Positions 1 to 6,593 of a stretch of DNA of 11,779 nucleotides are shown here, piece by piece. The translations under genes were made by a program, and so were the position numbers. Under the pieces are notes generated by a model that ran no database searches, was not told the origin of the DNA, and worked only from the letters and a program-made list of their open reading frames with translations. Source of the stretch: Candidatus Cloacimonadota bacterium (lineage in GTDB: Bacteria > Cloacimonadota > Cloacimonadia > Cloacimonadales > Cloacimonadaceae); assembly GCA_028683635.1 (NCBI GenBank), contig JAQUHL010000021.1:1-11779 (forward strand), given 5' to 3'. Each line of letters opens with the position of its first letter. Position 1 is the first letter of the stretch.

Positions 1-240
1 GGTGCCAATCTTGATGCCTCCCTCTTTCAGGATTAAAATCCAGCGATGCTGATTTCGAGGCTCGGGAGCAGTGTAAAACTTAATCAGTTCAATGGCTTCT
101 TCTATGGAACTTAGTGGGTCATAATCAAATAGATATTTGTGGATAAAGTCATTTGAGAACTGCTCAAACATGAATTCAGCATCATCGAGTGAGATATTCT
201 TTAACAATAATCTTTCAGTCTCCAAGTTCGTAAAAAGCAA
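1..240 (-). CDS. GNAT-family N-acetyltransferase, RimJ/RimL-like (partial, N-terminal part)
   Basis: An open frame of 80 codons runs from a TTG at 240 off the left edge of the window. The N-terminus contains LETERLLLKNISLDDAEFMF, the typical opening strand and helix of RimJ/RimL-type GNAT acetyltransferases (acetyl-CoA-dependent N-acetylation of protein N-termini or small molecules). Later, RWILILKEGGIKIGT matches the second strand pair of that fold. The acetyl-CoA-binding Q/RxxGxG/A motif would lie outside the window. I chose the TTG because AAGGAG (247-252, read on the minus strand) is 6 nt upstream and the family motif begins immediately after it. No in-frame ATG fits. The gene is divergent from the porin operon and has no evident link to phosphate. 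Family assignment is fairly safe; the substrate is unknown. Confidence 0.75.
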   Translation of the reverse strand, partial: MLFTNLETERLLLKNISLDDAEFMFEQFSNDFIHKYLFDYDPLSSIEEAIELIKFYTAPEPRNQHRWILILKEGGIKIGT

Positions 241-278
241 ATTCTTCTCCTTTTCCTCGCAAATCCACAGACCACACC

Positions 279-308
279 TTTAGAATCTGATGACTTGAAT
301 TCTGTCAA
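279..308 (-). promoter_or_regulatory. Candidate sigma-70 promoter of the acetyltransferase gene
   Basis: On the minus strand a perfect -35 hexamer TTGACA (303-308) is followed after 18 bp by TCTAAA (279-284), which matches the -10 consensus at 4 of 6 positions. Transcription would begin near 272, leaving a leader of about 30 nt before the TTG start at 240. This is inferred from hexamer match and spacing only. Confidence 0.4.
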
Positions 309-408
309 TCACAAAGTTTGGAAAGTGTAACAAAGTCTGCAGTTCAGTGGAGAACTTCACAAGGTACTGATTATCTATTAAGCAATTTTTCCGATAAGTC
401 TCCCCCTG

Positions 409-461
409 TTAACCCATCTTAACCCAACTCACATTAAATCTTAACACTTTTCCAGTATAAT
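409..461 (+). promoter_or_regulatory. Pho-box-like repeats and -10 element of the porin-pstS promoter
   Basis: Two exact copies of TTAACCCA lie at 409-416 and 419-426, with further related elements TTAAAT (434-439) and TTAACA (441-446). A perfect TATAAT (456-461) begins 15 bp after the start of the last box. No good -35 hexamer stands 16-18 bp upstream of the TATAAT, which fits an activator-dependent promoter. TTAACA-type direct repeats at about 11-bp spacing are the known binding sites of PhoB/PhoP response regulators. Spacing here is 10 bp for the first pair and 22 bp between the 419 and 441 boxes, so phasing is imperfect. The downstream genes (porin, pstS) and a phoBR pair in the same window support the reading. 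Confidence 0.55.
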
Positions 462-497
462 CCAGGTGAAAATAAAAACACATTCAAGGAGAAATGT

Positions 498-1706
498 ATG
501 AAACCCAGGATTATTCTTGGCTTACTCATGGCGGTTCTGATTCTGCTACCCACCCTGATCTTTGCTCAGGAAACCAAGCTGGGCGGTGAATTTTGGGGCA
601 GGTTCACGAACGAAACAGCCAAATACAAAGATGCCAATGGCAAATATGTGGACAAAACTTCCAAAAACTATTTTGCCCTGGATCGTGGTTATCTCGATCT
701 GCGCACCAAGTTCAGCGAAAGCACAAGCGCACGCTTCACGGTTGATATTTTTTCCACCGATGCCACCTACGAGTATCTGCAATATTCCAGCACCGACCAG
801 GCAATGCCGATTGACAGCCTGAGTTCCAGTACCAAAAAAAGCAGTGTTGATGGTGCCGGGCTCAAGCTTAAATATGCCTTCGTAGATTTTGCCAATCTGC
901 TCCCAGTTCCGGACATGACTCTCTCCGCTGGCTTGCAAAAGGTGTATTTTGGCACCATTTACGATTGGGATTACACCCTGATAGGAAAAGACCCCGTCGA
1001 TGAATACAAGCTTGCCAATTCTGCGGATTATGGCTTGAGCCTCAACGGTTTCCTGCCCCAGGGTTATGGTGAATATGCCTTGGGTATCTACAATGGTGAA
1101 GGATACAAAAAGTTCGGCTCAAACCTGAAAGAAAACACAGAATTTGCCTATCTTGGAAACATCAGGTTCACCCCCATCGCCGGAGTGACACTGGGCGGAT
1201 CCTATATGGTAAATACCGTCGAGGCCGAAAAAGCTCTTTCCGGGGATACGATTAATAAAAAATACGAAGAGCAGAATCTGATGGCAGGAGTGCTGCGTCT
1301 GGCTTATGGTCCGGTGGATTTCTGGGCGGAATATCTATCCAAGGATGTAACGTTCCCCAATGAAAGCAGCACATCCAAGGATTACACCGCCACTGGACTC
1401 ATGCTGATGCCGATCGTAAAACTCAAGGATTATGTGGGTTACGACGTCCAGGTAATCGGACGCTTGGACCAGTGGGATGAATCCGACAACGCCTCGAACA
1501 AAAACTACCTCACTGCCATCACTGGTGGCTTGAACTATAACTTCCTGCATGACGAATCCTTCGTGCCCAAAATGCAACTCCAGCTCAACTACACTACCAA
1601 ACAATATGATGAAAAGAAATCCGCCGCTTCCTTTGCCGATGGTGTGAAGGATACTTCCACCTTGATGCTGCAACTCAAATGGCGCTTCTCTTCCACCATA
1701 AAATAA
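498..1706 (+). CDS. Outer-membrane beta-barrel porin, probably Pho-regulated
   Basis: The product is 402 aa. An N-terminal signal peptide (hydrophobic residues about 5-22, IILGLLMAVLILLPTLIFA) is followed by alternating polar/aromatic beta strands such as GGEFWGRF, GYLDLRTKF, ARFTVDIF, KYAFVDF and DFWAEYL. It ends in an amphipathic strand (LMLQLKWRF). This is the pattern of a general or anion-selective trimeric porin. The start ATG at 498 has AAGGAG at 487-492. The frame is followed after 20 nt by pstS with its own ribosome-binding site and no terminator between, so the two are likely co-transcribed from the TTAAC/TATAAT promoter upstream. By context it would admit phosphate or polyphosphate, like OprP/OprO/PhoE. 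That specificity is inferred; a specific family signature could not be confirmed by eye, and the last residue is Lys rather than the common terminal Phe. Confidence 0.85.
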   Translation: MKPRIILGLLMAVLILLPTLIFAQETKLGGEFWGRFTNETAKYKDANGKYVDKTSKNYFALDRGYLDLRTKFSESTSARFTVDIFSTDATYEYLQYSSTDQAMPIDSLSSSTKKSSVDGAGLKLKYAFVDFANLLPVPDMTLSAGLQKVYFGTIYDWDYTLIGKDPVDEYKLANSADYGLSLNGFLPQGYGEYALGIYNGEGYKKFGSNLKENTEFAYLGNIRFTPIAGVTLGGSYMVNTVEAEKALSGDTINKKYEEQNLMAGVLRLAYGPVDFWAEYLSKDVTFPNESSTSKDYTATGLMLMPIVKLKDYVGYDVQVIGRLDQWDESDNASNKNYLTAITGGLNYNFLHDESFVPKMQLQLNYTTKQYDEKKSAASFADGVKDTSTLMLQLKWRFSSTIK

Positions 1707-1726
1707 CCACAAGGAGTAACAGAATC

Positions 1727-2536
1727 ATGAAAAAATACATTGCCCTCATAACCCTGCTGCTGGTCTGCTTGGCTGCCTTTGCCCAAAAGGGAGGCCAGAT
1801 CACCTCTTCCGGTTCCACCACCGTTCTACCAATTGCCCAAGCTGCGGCTGAAGCTTTTATGGATAAAAACCCGGGGATCAATATCTCCGTCCGGGGTGGA
1901 GGTAGCGGGGTGGGAATCGCTGCGCTGCAAAATGGAACCGTGGATATTGCCCTCTCTTCCCGTCCCATGAAAAGCAAGGAAATCAGTGCCTGCAAATCCA
2001 AGGGGATAAACCCGGTTGCCTATGCAGTCGCCAATGATGGAATCGCCATCGTCGTCCACAAAAACAACCCAATCTCCAATCTCACTGTGAACCAGATCCG
2101 TGATATCTATACGGGCAAGATTAAAAACTGGAATCAATTAGGTGGAGCCAATCTTCCCATCGTCATTATCTCCCGTGATGTTGCGTCCGGTACCTTCGAA
2201 GTCTTCAATGAAAAAGCCCTGAAAGGTGCCAAAGTGGATGGTACTGCCCAGATGCTGGCTTCCAACAATGCCATCGTCACCACCGTGACTTCCACCCCCG
2301 GAGCAATTGGATACGTCGGCTTGGGCTATGTTACCAAAGAAATAAACGTCATTCCCGTGGAAAACATCATCCCCTCTGAAGCCACAGTCAAAGCCGGAAC
2401 CTACAAGCTTTCCCGCAAGCTCTATATGTACACCAATGGCACTGCGAAAGGCAATTCCTATCGCTTCATCGGTTTTCTGCAGGGTGCCGATGGCCAGAAA
2501 ATAGTAAAAAGCCAGGGATTCATCAGCCTTGATTAA
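1727..2536 (+). CDS. pstS: Periplasmic phosphate-binding protein PstS
   Basis: This 269-aa substrate-binding protein captures inorganic phosphate in the periplasm and delivers it to PstC/PstA. A signal peptide (MKKYIALITLLLVCLAAFA, cleavage likely before Gln20) has no lipobox, so it appears soluble rather than a lipoprotein. Phosphate-binding loops are visible: SSGSTTVLP (27-35), GGGSGVG (57-63), the ALSSRP segment (75-80), and SRDVASGT (149-156), the family's second ligand loop. TPGAIGYVGLGYV and the IYTGKIKNW stretch are also characteristic. I chose ATG 1727 over the upstream in-frame ATG at 1679 because the latter lies inside the porin gene, while AAGGAG (1711-1716) and a clean signal peptide fit 1727. 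It is second gene of the porin-pstS unit and is separated from pstCAB by a hairpin and a separate promoter, so it can be expressed at its own level. Confidence 0.96.
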   Translation: MKKYIALITLLLVCLAAFAQKGGQITSSGSTTVLPIAQAAAEAFMDKNPGINISVRGGGSGVGIAALQNGTVDIALSSRPMKSKEISACKSKGINPVAYAVANDGIAIVVHKNNPISNLTVNQIRDIYTGKIKNWNQLGGANLPIVIISRDVASGTFEVFNEKALKGAKVDGTAQMLASNNAIVTTVTSTPGAIGYVGLGYVTKEINVIPVENIIPSEATVKAGTYKLSRKLYMYTNGTAKGNSYRFIGFLQGADGQKIVKSQGFISLD

Positions 2537-2563
2537 CCCTCATAAATCACGTCTAAGAAAAAG

Positions 2564-2590
2564 CTCACGGCAGTACCCCACTGCCGTGAG
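2564..2590 (-). terminator. Perfect 11-bp hairpin downstream of pstS; intrinsic terminator on the minus strand
   Basis: CTCACGGCAGT (2564-2574) and ACTGCCGTGAG (2580-2590) form a perfect GC-rich 11-bp stem with a 5-nt loop. On the plus strand no T-run follows, so there it would act mainly as a 3'-end stabiliser or weak attenuator after pstS. On the minus strand the stem is followed by CTTTTTCTT (complement of 2555-2563), the canonical form of a factor-independent terminator. It therefore points towards pstS and would stop transcripts coming leftwards from the palindrome at 2712-2796. Confidence 0.6.
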
Positions 2591-2693
2591 GCTCTATGTT
2601 CCGGCAGCTTCCCAAACTTCGGGATCTGCCTACAGCACCATAGATTCAGCAGCTTACATGCGAAATATCCCTGCCCTCAACCGAATGATACCA
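2591..2693. other. Non-coding spacer between pstS and the pstC promoter
   Basis: Together with the flanking elements this fills the 281 bp between pstS and pstC. No convincing gene is present. A small imperfect hairpin is visible: GGCAG (2603-2607) pairs with CTGCC (2626-2630), with further partial pairing of TTCCC and GGGA inside. If the mirror promoter in the palindrome is active, this stretch would be the body of a minus-strand RNA. It could alternatively belong to a dispersed intergenic repeat, which cannot be judged from one window. Confidence 0.5.
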
Positions 2694-2715
2694 ACTCCTT
2701 CCCTCTTCGAGAGCG

Positions 2716-2754
2716 TTAATCACTTCTTAATCTACCCTTAATCAAGCGTTAATT
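2716..2754 (+). promoter_or_regulatory. Array of four 11-bp-phased Pho-box-like repeats, plus orientation (pstC promoter)
   Basis: TTAATC occurs at 2716, 2727 and 2738, and TTAATT at 2749, each exactly 11 bp after the previous one. Direct repeats with an 11-bp period are the known geometry of PhoB (E. coli) and PhoP (Bacillus) sites, one subunit per repeat on the same DNA face. The array precedes pstCAB-phoU, the classic PhoB target. No strong -10 is evident; TAGATT (2774-2779) is the best candidate and would give a leader of roughly 30 nt. The regulator is inferred from context. Confidence 0.65.
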
Positions 2755-2792
2755 ATTAACGCTTGATTAAGGGTAGATTAAGAAGTGATTAA
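2754..2792 (-). promoter_or_regulatory. Mirror array of Pho-box-like repeats, minus orientation
   Basis: Read on the minus strand, TTAATC lies at 2792-2787, 2781-2776 and 2770-2765, and TTAATA at 2759-2754, again with an exact 11-bp period. Because the surrounding 85 bp is a perfect palindrome, any -10 element inside it is mirrored too (candidate TAGATT at 2734-2729). The array could recruit the regulator for leftward transcription towards the hairpin at 2564-2590, or it could simply add binding sites for the rightward promoter. Confidence 0.5.
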
Positions 2793-2805
2793 CGCTTTCA
2801 AGTAA

Positions 2806-2813
2806 GGAAGGAG
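2806..2813 (+). promoter_or_regulatory. pstC ribosome-binding site located in the outer arm of the inverted repeat
   Basis: GGAAGGAG ends 4 nt before the ATG at 2818 and only 1 nt before the GTG at 2815, so it favours the ATG start. It is exactly complementary to part of 2694-2702 (ACTCCTTCC), the opposite outer arm. Only transcripts that begin upstream of 2694, for example read-through from pstS, would contain both arms and could hide the site. Transcripts starting inside the palindrome would leave it free. Confidence 0.7.
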
Positions 2814-2817
2814 TGTG

Positions 2818-3681
2818 ATGAACTCGTACAAAGAGAAGCTTTTCAAAGTGGTAACTTATACTGCTTCAATGTTTACGATCGTGCTGTTATTTGGTATAAT
2901 CGTGAGTATCTTTCGGGAGGGAATTCCCTTATTCAGAGTGGTGAGCCTCAAAGACTTTTTGGGTGGCCTGGCCTGGTATCCTACCCATGAAAATCCCCAG
3001 TTTGGGATCAGGACTCTTCTAGCAGGATCTGTATATGTAACTTTGGGGGCTTTGATGGTGGCGATTCCGCTGGGTTTGGGATCTGCCATTTTCGTCTCTG
3101 AAATCGCCCGTCCCCGCCTCAGGGAGCTTGCCAAGCCCGTGATCGAGCTTTTAGCCGGCATACCATCCGTGGTATATGGCCTCTTTGGAATGGCGTTTCT
3201 GGCGCCTCTGATTCGGGAGTGGTTCAATCTTGACACGGGGCTCAATATCTTCACAAGCTCGATAATCTTGGGGATCATGATCGTGCCTATCATCGCCAGT
3301 ATGAGCGAGGATGCGATCTCAAATGTTCCCAAAGCCCTGCGGGAAGCATCTTATGCATTGGGAGGAACGAAATGGGAAACAATAGCGAAAGTGGTGGTTC
3401 CGTCTGCCAAAAGCGGTATCATCGGATCTGTGCTATTGGGTTTTGGCAGGGCAATCGGAGAAACCATGGTGGTTTTGATGGTGGCAGGAGGCTCGGCTCA
3501 GATGCCAAAATCACTCTTTCAATCCGTGCGTCCGATGACCTCGACGATTGCAGCCGAGATGGGGGAAACTGTGGTGGGAGATCTGCATTACAGATCGCTC
3601 TTTGCCATTGCCATAGTGTTGTTTGGGATCACTTTCCTTTCCAATCTGATAACCGAACTGGTCTTTCTGAAGAGGCGCTGA
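2818..3681 (+). CDS. pstC: Phosphate ABC transporter permease PstC
   Basis: This 287-aa inner-membrane permease is one of the two membrane subunits forming the phosphate channel. An N-terminal TM helix (about residues 16-32) is followed by a periplasmic segment and the five-helix binding-protein-dependent transport domain, including LLAGSVYVTLGALMVAIPLG and IPSVVYGLFGMAFL. The cytoplasmic EAA loop that docks PstB is REASYALGGTKWETI followed by VVVPSA. The conserved FGRAIGETMVV helix is also characteristic. I use ATG 2818; GTG 2815 is in frame but almost touches the Shine-Dalgarno. The protein is slightly shorter than many PstC proteins. It is the first gene of pstC-pstA-pstB-phoU and lies 1 nt from pstA. 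Confidence 0.95.
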   Translation: MNSYKEKLFKVVTYTASMFTIVLLFGIIVSIFREGIPLFRVVSLKDFLGGLAWYPTHENPQFGIRTLLAGSVYVTLGALMVAIPLGLGSAIFVSEIARPRLRELAKPVIELLAGIPSVVYGLFGMAFLAPLIREWFNLDTGLNIFTSSIILGIMIVPIIASMSEDAISNVPKALREASYALGGTKWETIAKVVVPSAKSGIIGSVLLGFGRAIGETMVVLMVAGGSAQMPKSLFQSVRPMTSTIAAEMGETVVGDLHYRSLFAIAIVLFGITFLSNLITELVFLKRR

Positions 3682-3682
3682 G

Positions 3683-4537
3683 ATGAGTAAACGCAAGCTA
3701 ACAAACCATCTGGGAATTGGGATCATCATCCTGACTTTTCTCATCACTGTAGTCTTTTTGATTGTTTTCATCCTCAGGATCTTTTACAAAGGTTACTCGG
3801 TGCTGAGCTGGGAGTTTTTGTTTAGTTCGCCCAAGGAAGCGATGACAGCCGGGGGGATCTACCCTGCAATCGTGGGAACCTTCTGGCTTACAGCGTTATC
3901 CATTGCCCTTGCCCTTCCCATGGGGATCATGACGGCTATCTACCTGAAATGTTTTGGAAGACCCTGGTGGTTTGTGAAAACTGTTCGCATTGCCATCAAT
4001 ACTCTGGCCGGGATACCATCCATCATCTATGGTCTGTTTGGCATGGCAGTGTTCGTAAACCTCTTGAAGTTAGATGTATCTTTGATTTCGGGAGCACTGA
4101 CCCTGGCGATTCTGGCACTACCGGTAATCATCAACGCCAGCGAAGAAGCTCTGAGACAGGTGCCCAATGAATTCAGGGAGGCCTCCCTGGCACTGGGAGC
4201 CACGGAAAGGCAAACCATCCTGAAAGTTCTGGTGCCCACTGCACTGCCCAATATCCTCACCGGGGCAATTCTGGCCATCGGAAGAGTGGCAGGGGAAACC
4301 GCCCCCATCATGTTTACCGCTGCCACATTCTATACAAGGATCCTGCCCAAAAGCTTATCAGATGAGGTGATGGCACTGCCGTATCACATTTATGCACTGA
4401 TGACGGAGGGTACCAATTCTGCCAAACAGGTGCCGATTGCCTATGGATCTGCACTGGTGCTGATGATACTGGCTCTGGCCATTTCGGCCATCGCCATTTA
4501 CATACGCTTTCAAATAAGGAAAAAACGCAAATGGTAA
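3683..4537 (+). CDS. pstA: Phosphate ABC transporter permease PstA
   Basis: This 284-aa partner permease of PstC forms the other half of the transmembrane phosphate pathway. An N-terminal TM helix (about residues 10-33) is followed by SPKEAMTAGGIYPAIVGT, a PstA hallmark. Then come the membrane core with LAGIPSIIYGLFGMAVF, the EAA loop (FREASLALGATERQTI, then VLVPTALPN) and the AIGRVAGETAPIMFTA helix. The C-terminus is a TM helix with a basic tail (RKKRKW). The gene begins 1 nt after the pstC stop and overlaps pstB by 7 nt, indicating translational coupling. The sequence resembles PstC internally, as expected for these paralogous subunits. No anomalies were seen. Confidence 0.95.
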   Translation: MSKRKLTNHLGIGIIILTFLITVVFLIVFILRIFYKGYSVLSWEFLFSSPKEAMTAGGIYPAIVGTFWLTALSIALALPMGIMTAIYLKCFGRPWWFVKTVRIAINTLAGIPSIIYGLFGMAVFVNLLKLDVSLISGALTLAILALPVIINASEEALRQVPNEFREASLALGATERQTILKVLVPTALPNILTGAILAIGRVAGETAPIMFTAATFYTRILPKSLSDEVMALPYHIYALMTEGTNSAKQVPIAYGSALVLMILALAISAIAIYIRFQIRKKRKW

Positions 4538-5289
4538 AAGCACAAATTAGAACGGAAGATCTCAAGCTCTGGTTTGGAGAAAACCAGGTTCTCAAGGCTG
4601 TGAACATAGAGATTCACAGAAAACTGATCACCGCAATGATCGGCCCCTCAGGCTGCGGGAAATCCACCCTGCTCAGATGTTTTAACCGGATGAATGACCT
4701 GATCCCGGAAACCAGGATCAAAGGAAAGGTGATGGTGGATGAGGAAAACATCTACCATCCCAAGGCTAATGTAACCGAGATTCGCACCCGGGTGGGGATG
4801 GTTTTTCAAAAGCCCAATCCCTTCCCAAAATCCATTTTCAAAAACGTTGCCTATGGGGTTACCATCCAAGGTAAACTAAACAAATCCGAAACTCAGGACA
4901 GGGTGGAAAAAAGCCTGCGGGATGCCTGGCTTTGGGATGAGGTAAAGGATAGATTGCATGAATCGGCATTCTCGCTTTCCGGTGGACAACAGCAACGGTT
5001 GTGTATTGCCAGGGCTTTGGCAAATAATCCGGAAGTGCTGCTGCTCGATGAACCTACCTCAGCACTCGATCCCCAATCAACCGCCAGGATCGAAGAACTC
5101 TGCCTCGAGCTAAAAAGCCGGGTGACCATCCTGATCGTGACTCATAATATTGCTCAGGCGGGGAGGATCTCGGATTATGCGGCATTTATGTATCTTGGTG
5201 AGCTGGTGGAGTTCGGTGAGACGAGCAAGGTATTCACCGTTCCCCAAGACAAACGTACGGAAGCTTACCTCACTGGAGTGTTCGGCTAA
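4531..5289 (+). CDS. pstB: Phosphate ABC transporter ATP-binding protein PstB
   Basis: This 252-aa ATPase powers phosphate import through PstCA. All nucleotide-binding motifs are intact: Walker A GPSGCGKST (38-46), Q-loop VFQKPNPFP (Q93), ABC signature LSGGQQQR (149-156), Walker B VLLLDEP (169-175, catalytic Glu174), D-loop SALD and switch His205 in IVTHN. The N-terminal KAVNIEIHRK and the CFNRMNDL segment after Walker A are typical of PstB and distinguish it from other importers' ATPases. Length is normal for the family. Its ATG overlaps the pstA stop by 7 nt, and phoU follows after 60 nt, so it belongs to the same transcript. In characterised systems PstB also takes part, with PhoU and PhoR, in signalling phosphate sufficiency. 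Confidence 0.97.
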   Translation: MVKAQIRTEDLKLWFGENQVLKAVNIEIHRKLITAMIGPSGCGKSTLLRCFNRMNDLIPETRIKGKVMVDEENIYHPKANVTEIRTRVGMVFQKPNPFPKSIFKNVAYGVTIQGKLNKSETQDRVEKSLRDAWLWDEVKDRLHESAFSLSGGQQQRLCIARALANNPEVLLLDEPTSALDPQSTARIEELCLELKSRVTILIVTHNIAQAGRISDYAAFMYLGELVEFGETSKVFTVPQDKRTEAYLTGVFG

Positions 5290-5349
5290 GGATATCCTTC
5301 CTTGCAAGCTCCAGAGAGAAGATTATCTTATATCAGAAAGGAGAACTAA

Positions 5350-6003
5350 ATGTTAGCACCAAAGATTTCAGAGCTGAAGAATATGCTGCTTGCCGAAGCA
5401 TCGCTCGTGGAGAAAATGGTCTCCCTCGCGTTTGACGGTTTGGATAAAGGGCGCAGCAATGCCTTGGAAGGTGTCCTCACCTTCGAGAAAAGGGTGAATC
5501 AACTCGAACTGGAAGTGGAAGAATACTGCATTTCGCTGATTGCCCTCTACCAACCAGAAGCCAAAGACCTCAGATTGATTCTGATGATCTATAAAATCAA
5601 CAATGATCTGGAAAGGCTCGGGGATCAGGCAGTCAACATCGCCGAATCTGCTCAGAGGCTTTCCGGAAGCCCGATTGCCAATGCCCTGCCAAACATCTTT
5701 GCCATGAAGGATGCCACCATCGATATGCTGAAACGAAGCATCACTGCCTTTACAAATGAGGATTCGGAAGCCGCCCGGCAGGTATGTAATGACGATAGCA
5801 TCATCGATGATTACAATCGGGAGATTAACCAGTCGCTCATCCAGATGCTGAAAGAAAGCCCCATCCTCGCAGAGGAATACCTGCACCTCCTGCGCATCTC
5901 CAAAAACCTCGAACGCACGGCAGATCTCTCCACCAACATCGCAGAAAACACGATCTACCTCACCCTGGGCAAGGTCATCAAGCATCATGCGGAGGACGAA
6001 TAG
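5350..6003 (+). CDS. phoU: Phosphate signalling protein PhoU
   Basis: This 217-aa cytoplasmic protein is predicted to be all helical, with two repeated three-helix bundles. The two PhoU metal-binding signatures of the E/DxxxD type are visible: NNDLERLGDQAVNIAE in the first half (E88, D92) and KNLERTADLSTNIAEN in the second (E188, D192). PhoU is known to restrain PhoR kinase activity when phosphate is plentiful and to modulate PstSCAB. The ATG at 5350 has AAAGGAG at 5337-5343 (6-nt spacing). Being last gene after pstB is the standard pst operon order. The 60-nt pstB-phoU gap holds no terminator that I can see. Length matches the family. Confidence 0.95.
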   Translation: MLAPKISELKNMLLAEASLVEKMVSLAFDGLDKGRSNALEGVLTFEKRVNQLELEVEEYCISLIALYQPEAKDLRLILMIYKINNDLERLGDQAVNIAESAQRLSGSPIANALPNIFAMKDATIDMLKRSITAFTNEDSEAARQVCNDDSIIDDYNREINQSLIQMLKESPILAEEYLHLLRISKNLERTADLSTNIAENTIYLTLGKVIKHHAEDE

Positions 6004-6096
6004 AAAGGACTTCAGAAAATCTACTTGACGTGTGAACTTTATTGAAATCCAAGGTCAATACTTTGTGTCGACAAAGATGCATAAAAGGAGCAAGAT
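6004..6096 (+). other. Intergenic region between phoU and the small-gene island
   Basis: A TTGACG -35-like hexamer (6025-6030) is present but has no matching -10 at normal spacing. A 6-bp hairpin CTTTGT/ACAAAG (6061-6076, 4-nt loop) stands 7 nt before AAAAGGAG (6084-6091), the ribosome-binding site of the next gene. No phoU terminator with a T-run is visible, so read-through from the pst operon is possible. Confidence 0.35.
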
Positions 6097-6450
6097 ATGG
6101 AAAGCAGGATTACATTCAAATACAAATTCAGTCCTGATTACAATCCATTATATATAAATGGTGCATACGGGGGAGTCAACGAATCAGGAGATATCGTTGT
6201 AAACTTCTATTTGGAAAGGCATTGCCTTCCTAATACGGAAGAATATGCGATTAAAGAAAACCAGCTAATGAAATTAAGCAATGAACCAACCGATTTGAAT
6301 TCCAGCTGGTTGAGGTTTGTTCAGAACGGAATTGTGATGAATTTACACACTGCGAAAAACATCGTGCAGTGGCTACAGCAGAAAATAGCTGATGTGGAGA
6401 ACTTACAGAGTGTTACAGAGATAACAAATGAAAAAAAAACTGCTGAGTGA
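6097..6450 (+). CDS. Uncharacterised 117-aa protein of the HicBA-like island
   Basis: I do not recognise a characterised function. The ATG has a strong AAAAGGAG 5 nt upstream. The N-terminal half looks beta-rich, with FKYKFSPDYNPLYINGAYGG (7-26) and GDIVVNFYLERHCLP (31-45). After a polar linker, FVQNGIVMNLHTAKNIVQWL (74-93) forms a strand followed by an amphipathic helix. The layout of strand-rich domain, then a 'v.m....AK.i...L' segment, recalls DUF3467-like small proteins, but this is a weak resemblance by eye. It has no signal peptide or TM helix, so it is presumably cytoplasmic. Base composition is visibly more AT-rich than pst/pho genes, as in the next two genes, which suggests a separately acquired module. 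Its stop overlaps the longest possible version of the next frame. Confidence 0.75.
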   Translation: MESRITFKYKFSPDYNPLYINGAYGGVNESGDIVVNFYLERHCLPNTEEYAIKENQLMKLSNEPTDLNSSWLRFVQNGIVMNLHTAKNIVQWLQQKIADVENLQSVTEITNEKKTAE

Positions 6451-6593
6451 CTCCTCGACGGGATTTCAAGACTTCCATATCAGAAATTGCCTTCTATCTC
6501 GTACAGGTTCAGTTCAGAAAGCTTCTGGTATTCAATGCAGGATGTTTTCACTGGCTGCAAGTAGTTCGATGATTAGTTTCGAACAAATGTTGT

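Larger units (their letters stand above)
2694..2814. repeat. 121-bp inverted repeat with a perfect 85-bp palindromic core
   Basis: Positions 2712-2753 are the exact reverse complement of 2755-2796: 42 bp per arm with a single T (2754) as centre and no mismatch. Beyond the core the symmetry continues imperfectly for about 10 bp. It then becomes perfect again for 9 bp, where 2694-2702 pairs with 2806-2814. The right outer segment contains the pstC Shine-Dalgarno sequence. Each arm holds TTAAT boxes at exact 11-bp steps. The structure is read directly from the sequence. Its origin (an inverted duplication of the pstC leader kept identical by conversion or hairpin-templated repair) is inference. 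Confidence 0.97.

Noticed and set aside
2529..2741. 70-codon plus-strand open frame between pstS and pstC
   Set aside because: It begins inside the end of pstS, runs through the hairpin and into the palindrome, has no ribosome-binding site, and its product has no protein-like pattern. The region is better explained as regulatory DNA.
2694..2814. The palindrome as a transposon end, MITE or attachment site
   Set aside because: No target-site duplication is evident, the phased TTAAT boxes and ribosome-binding site tie it to pstC expression, and no recombinase is nearby. A dispersed-repeat origin cannot be excluded without the rest of the genome.
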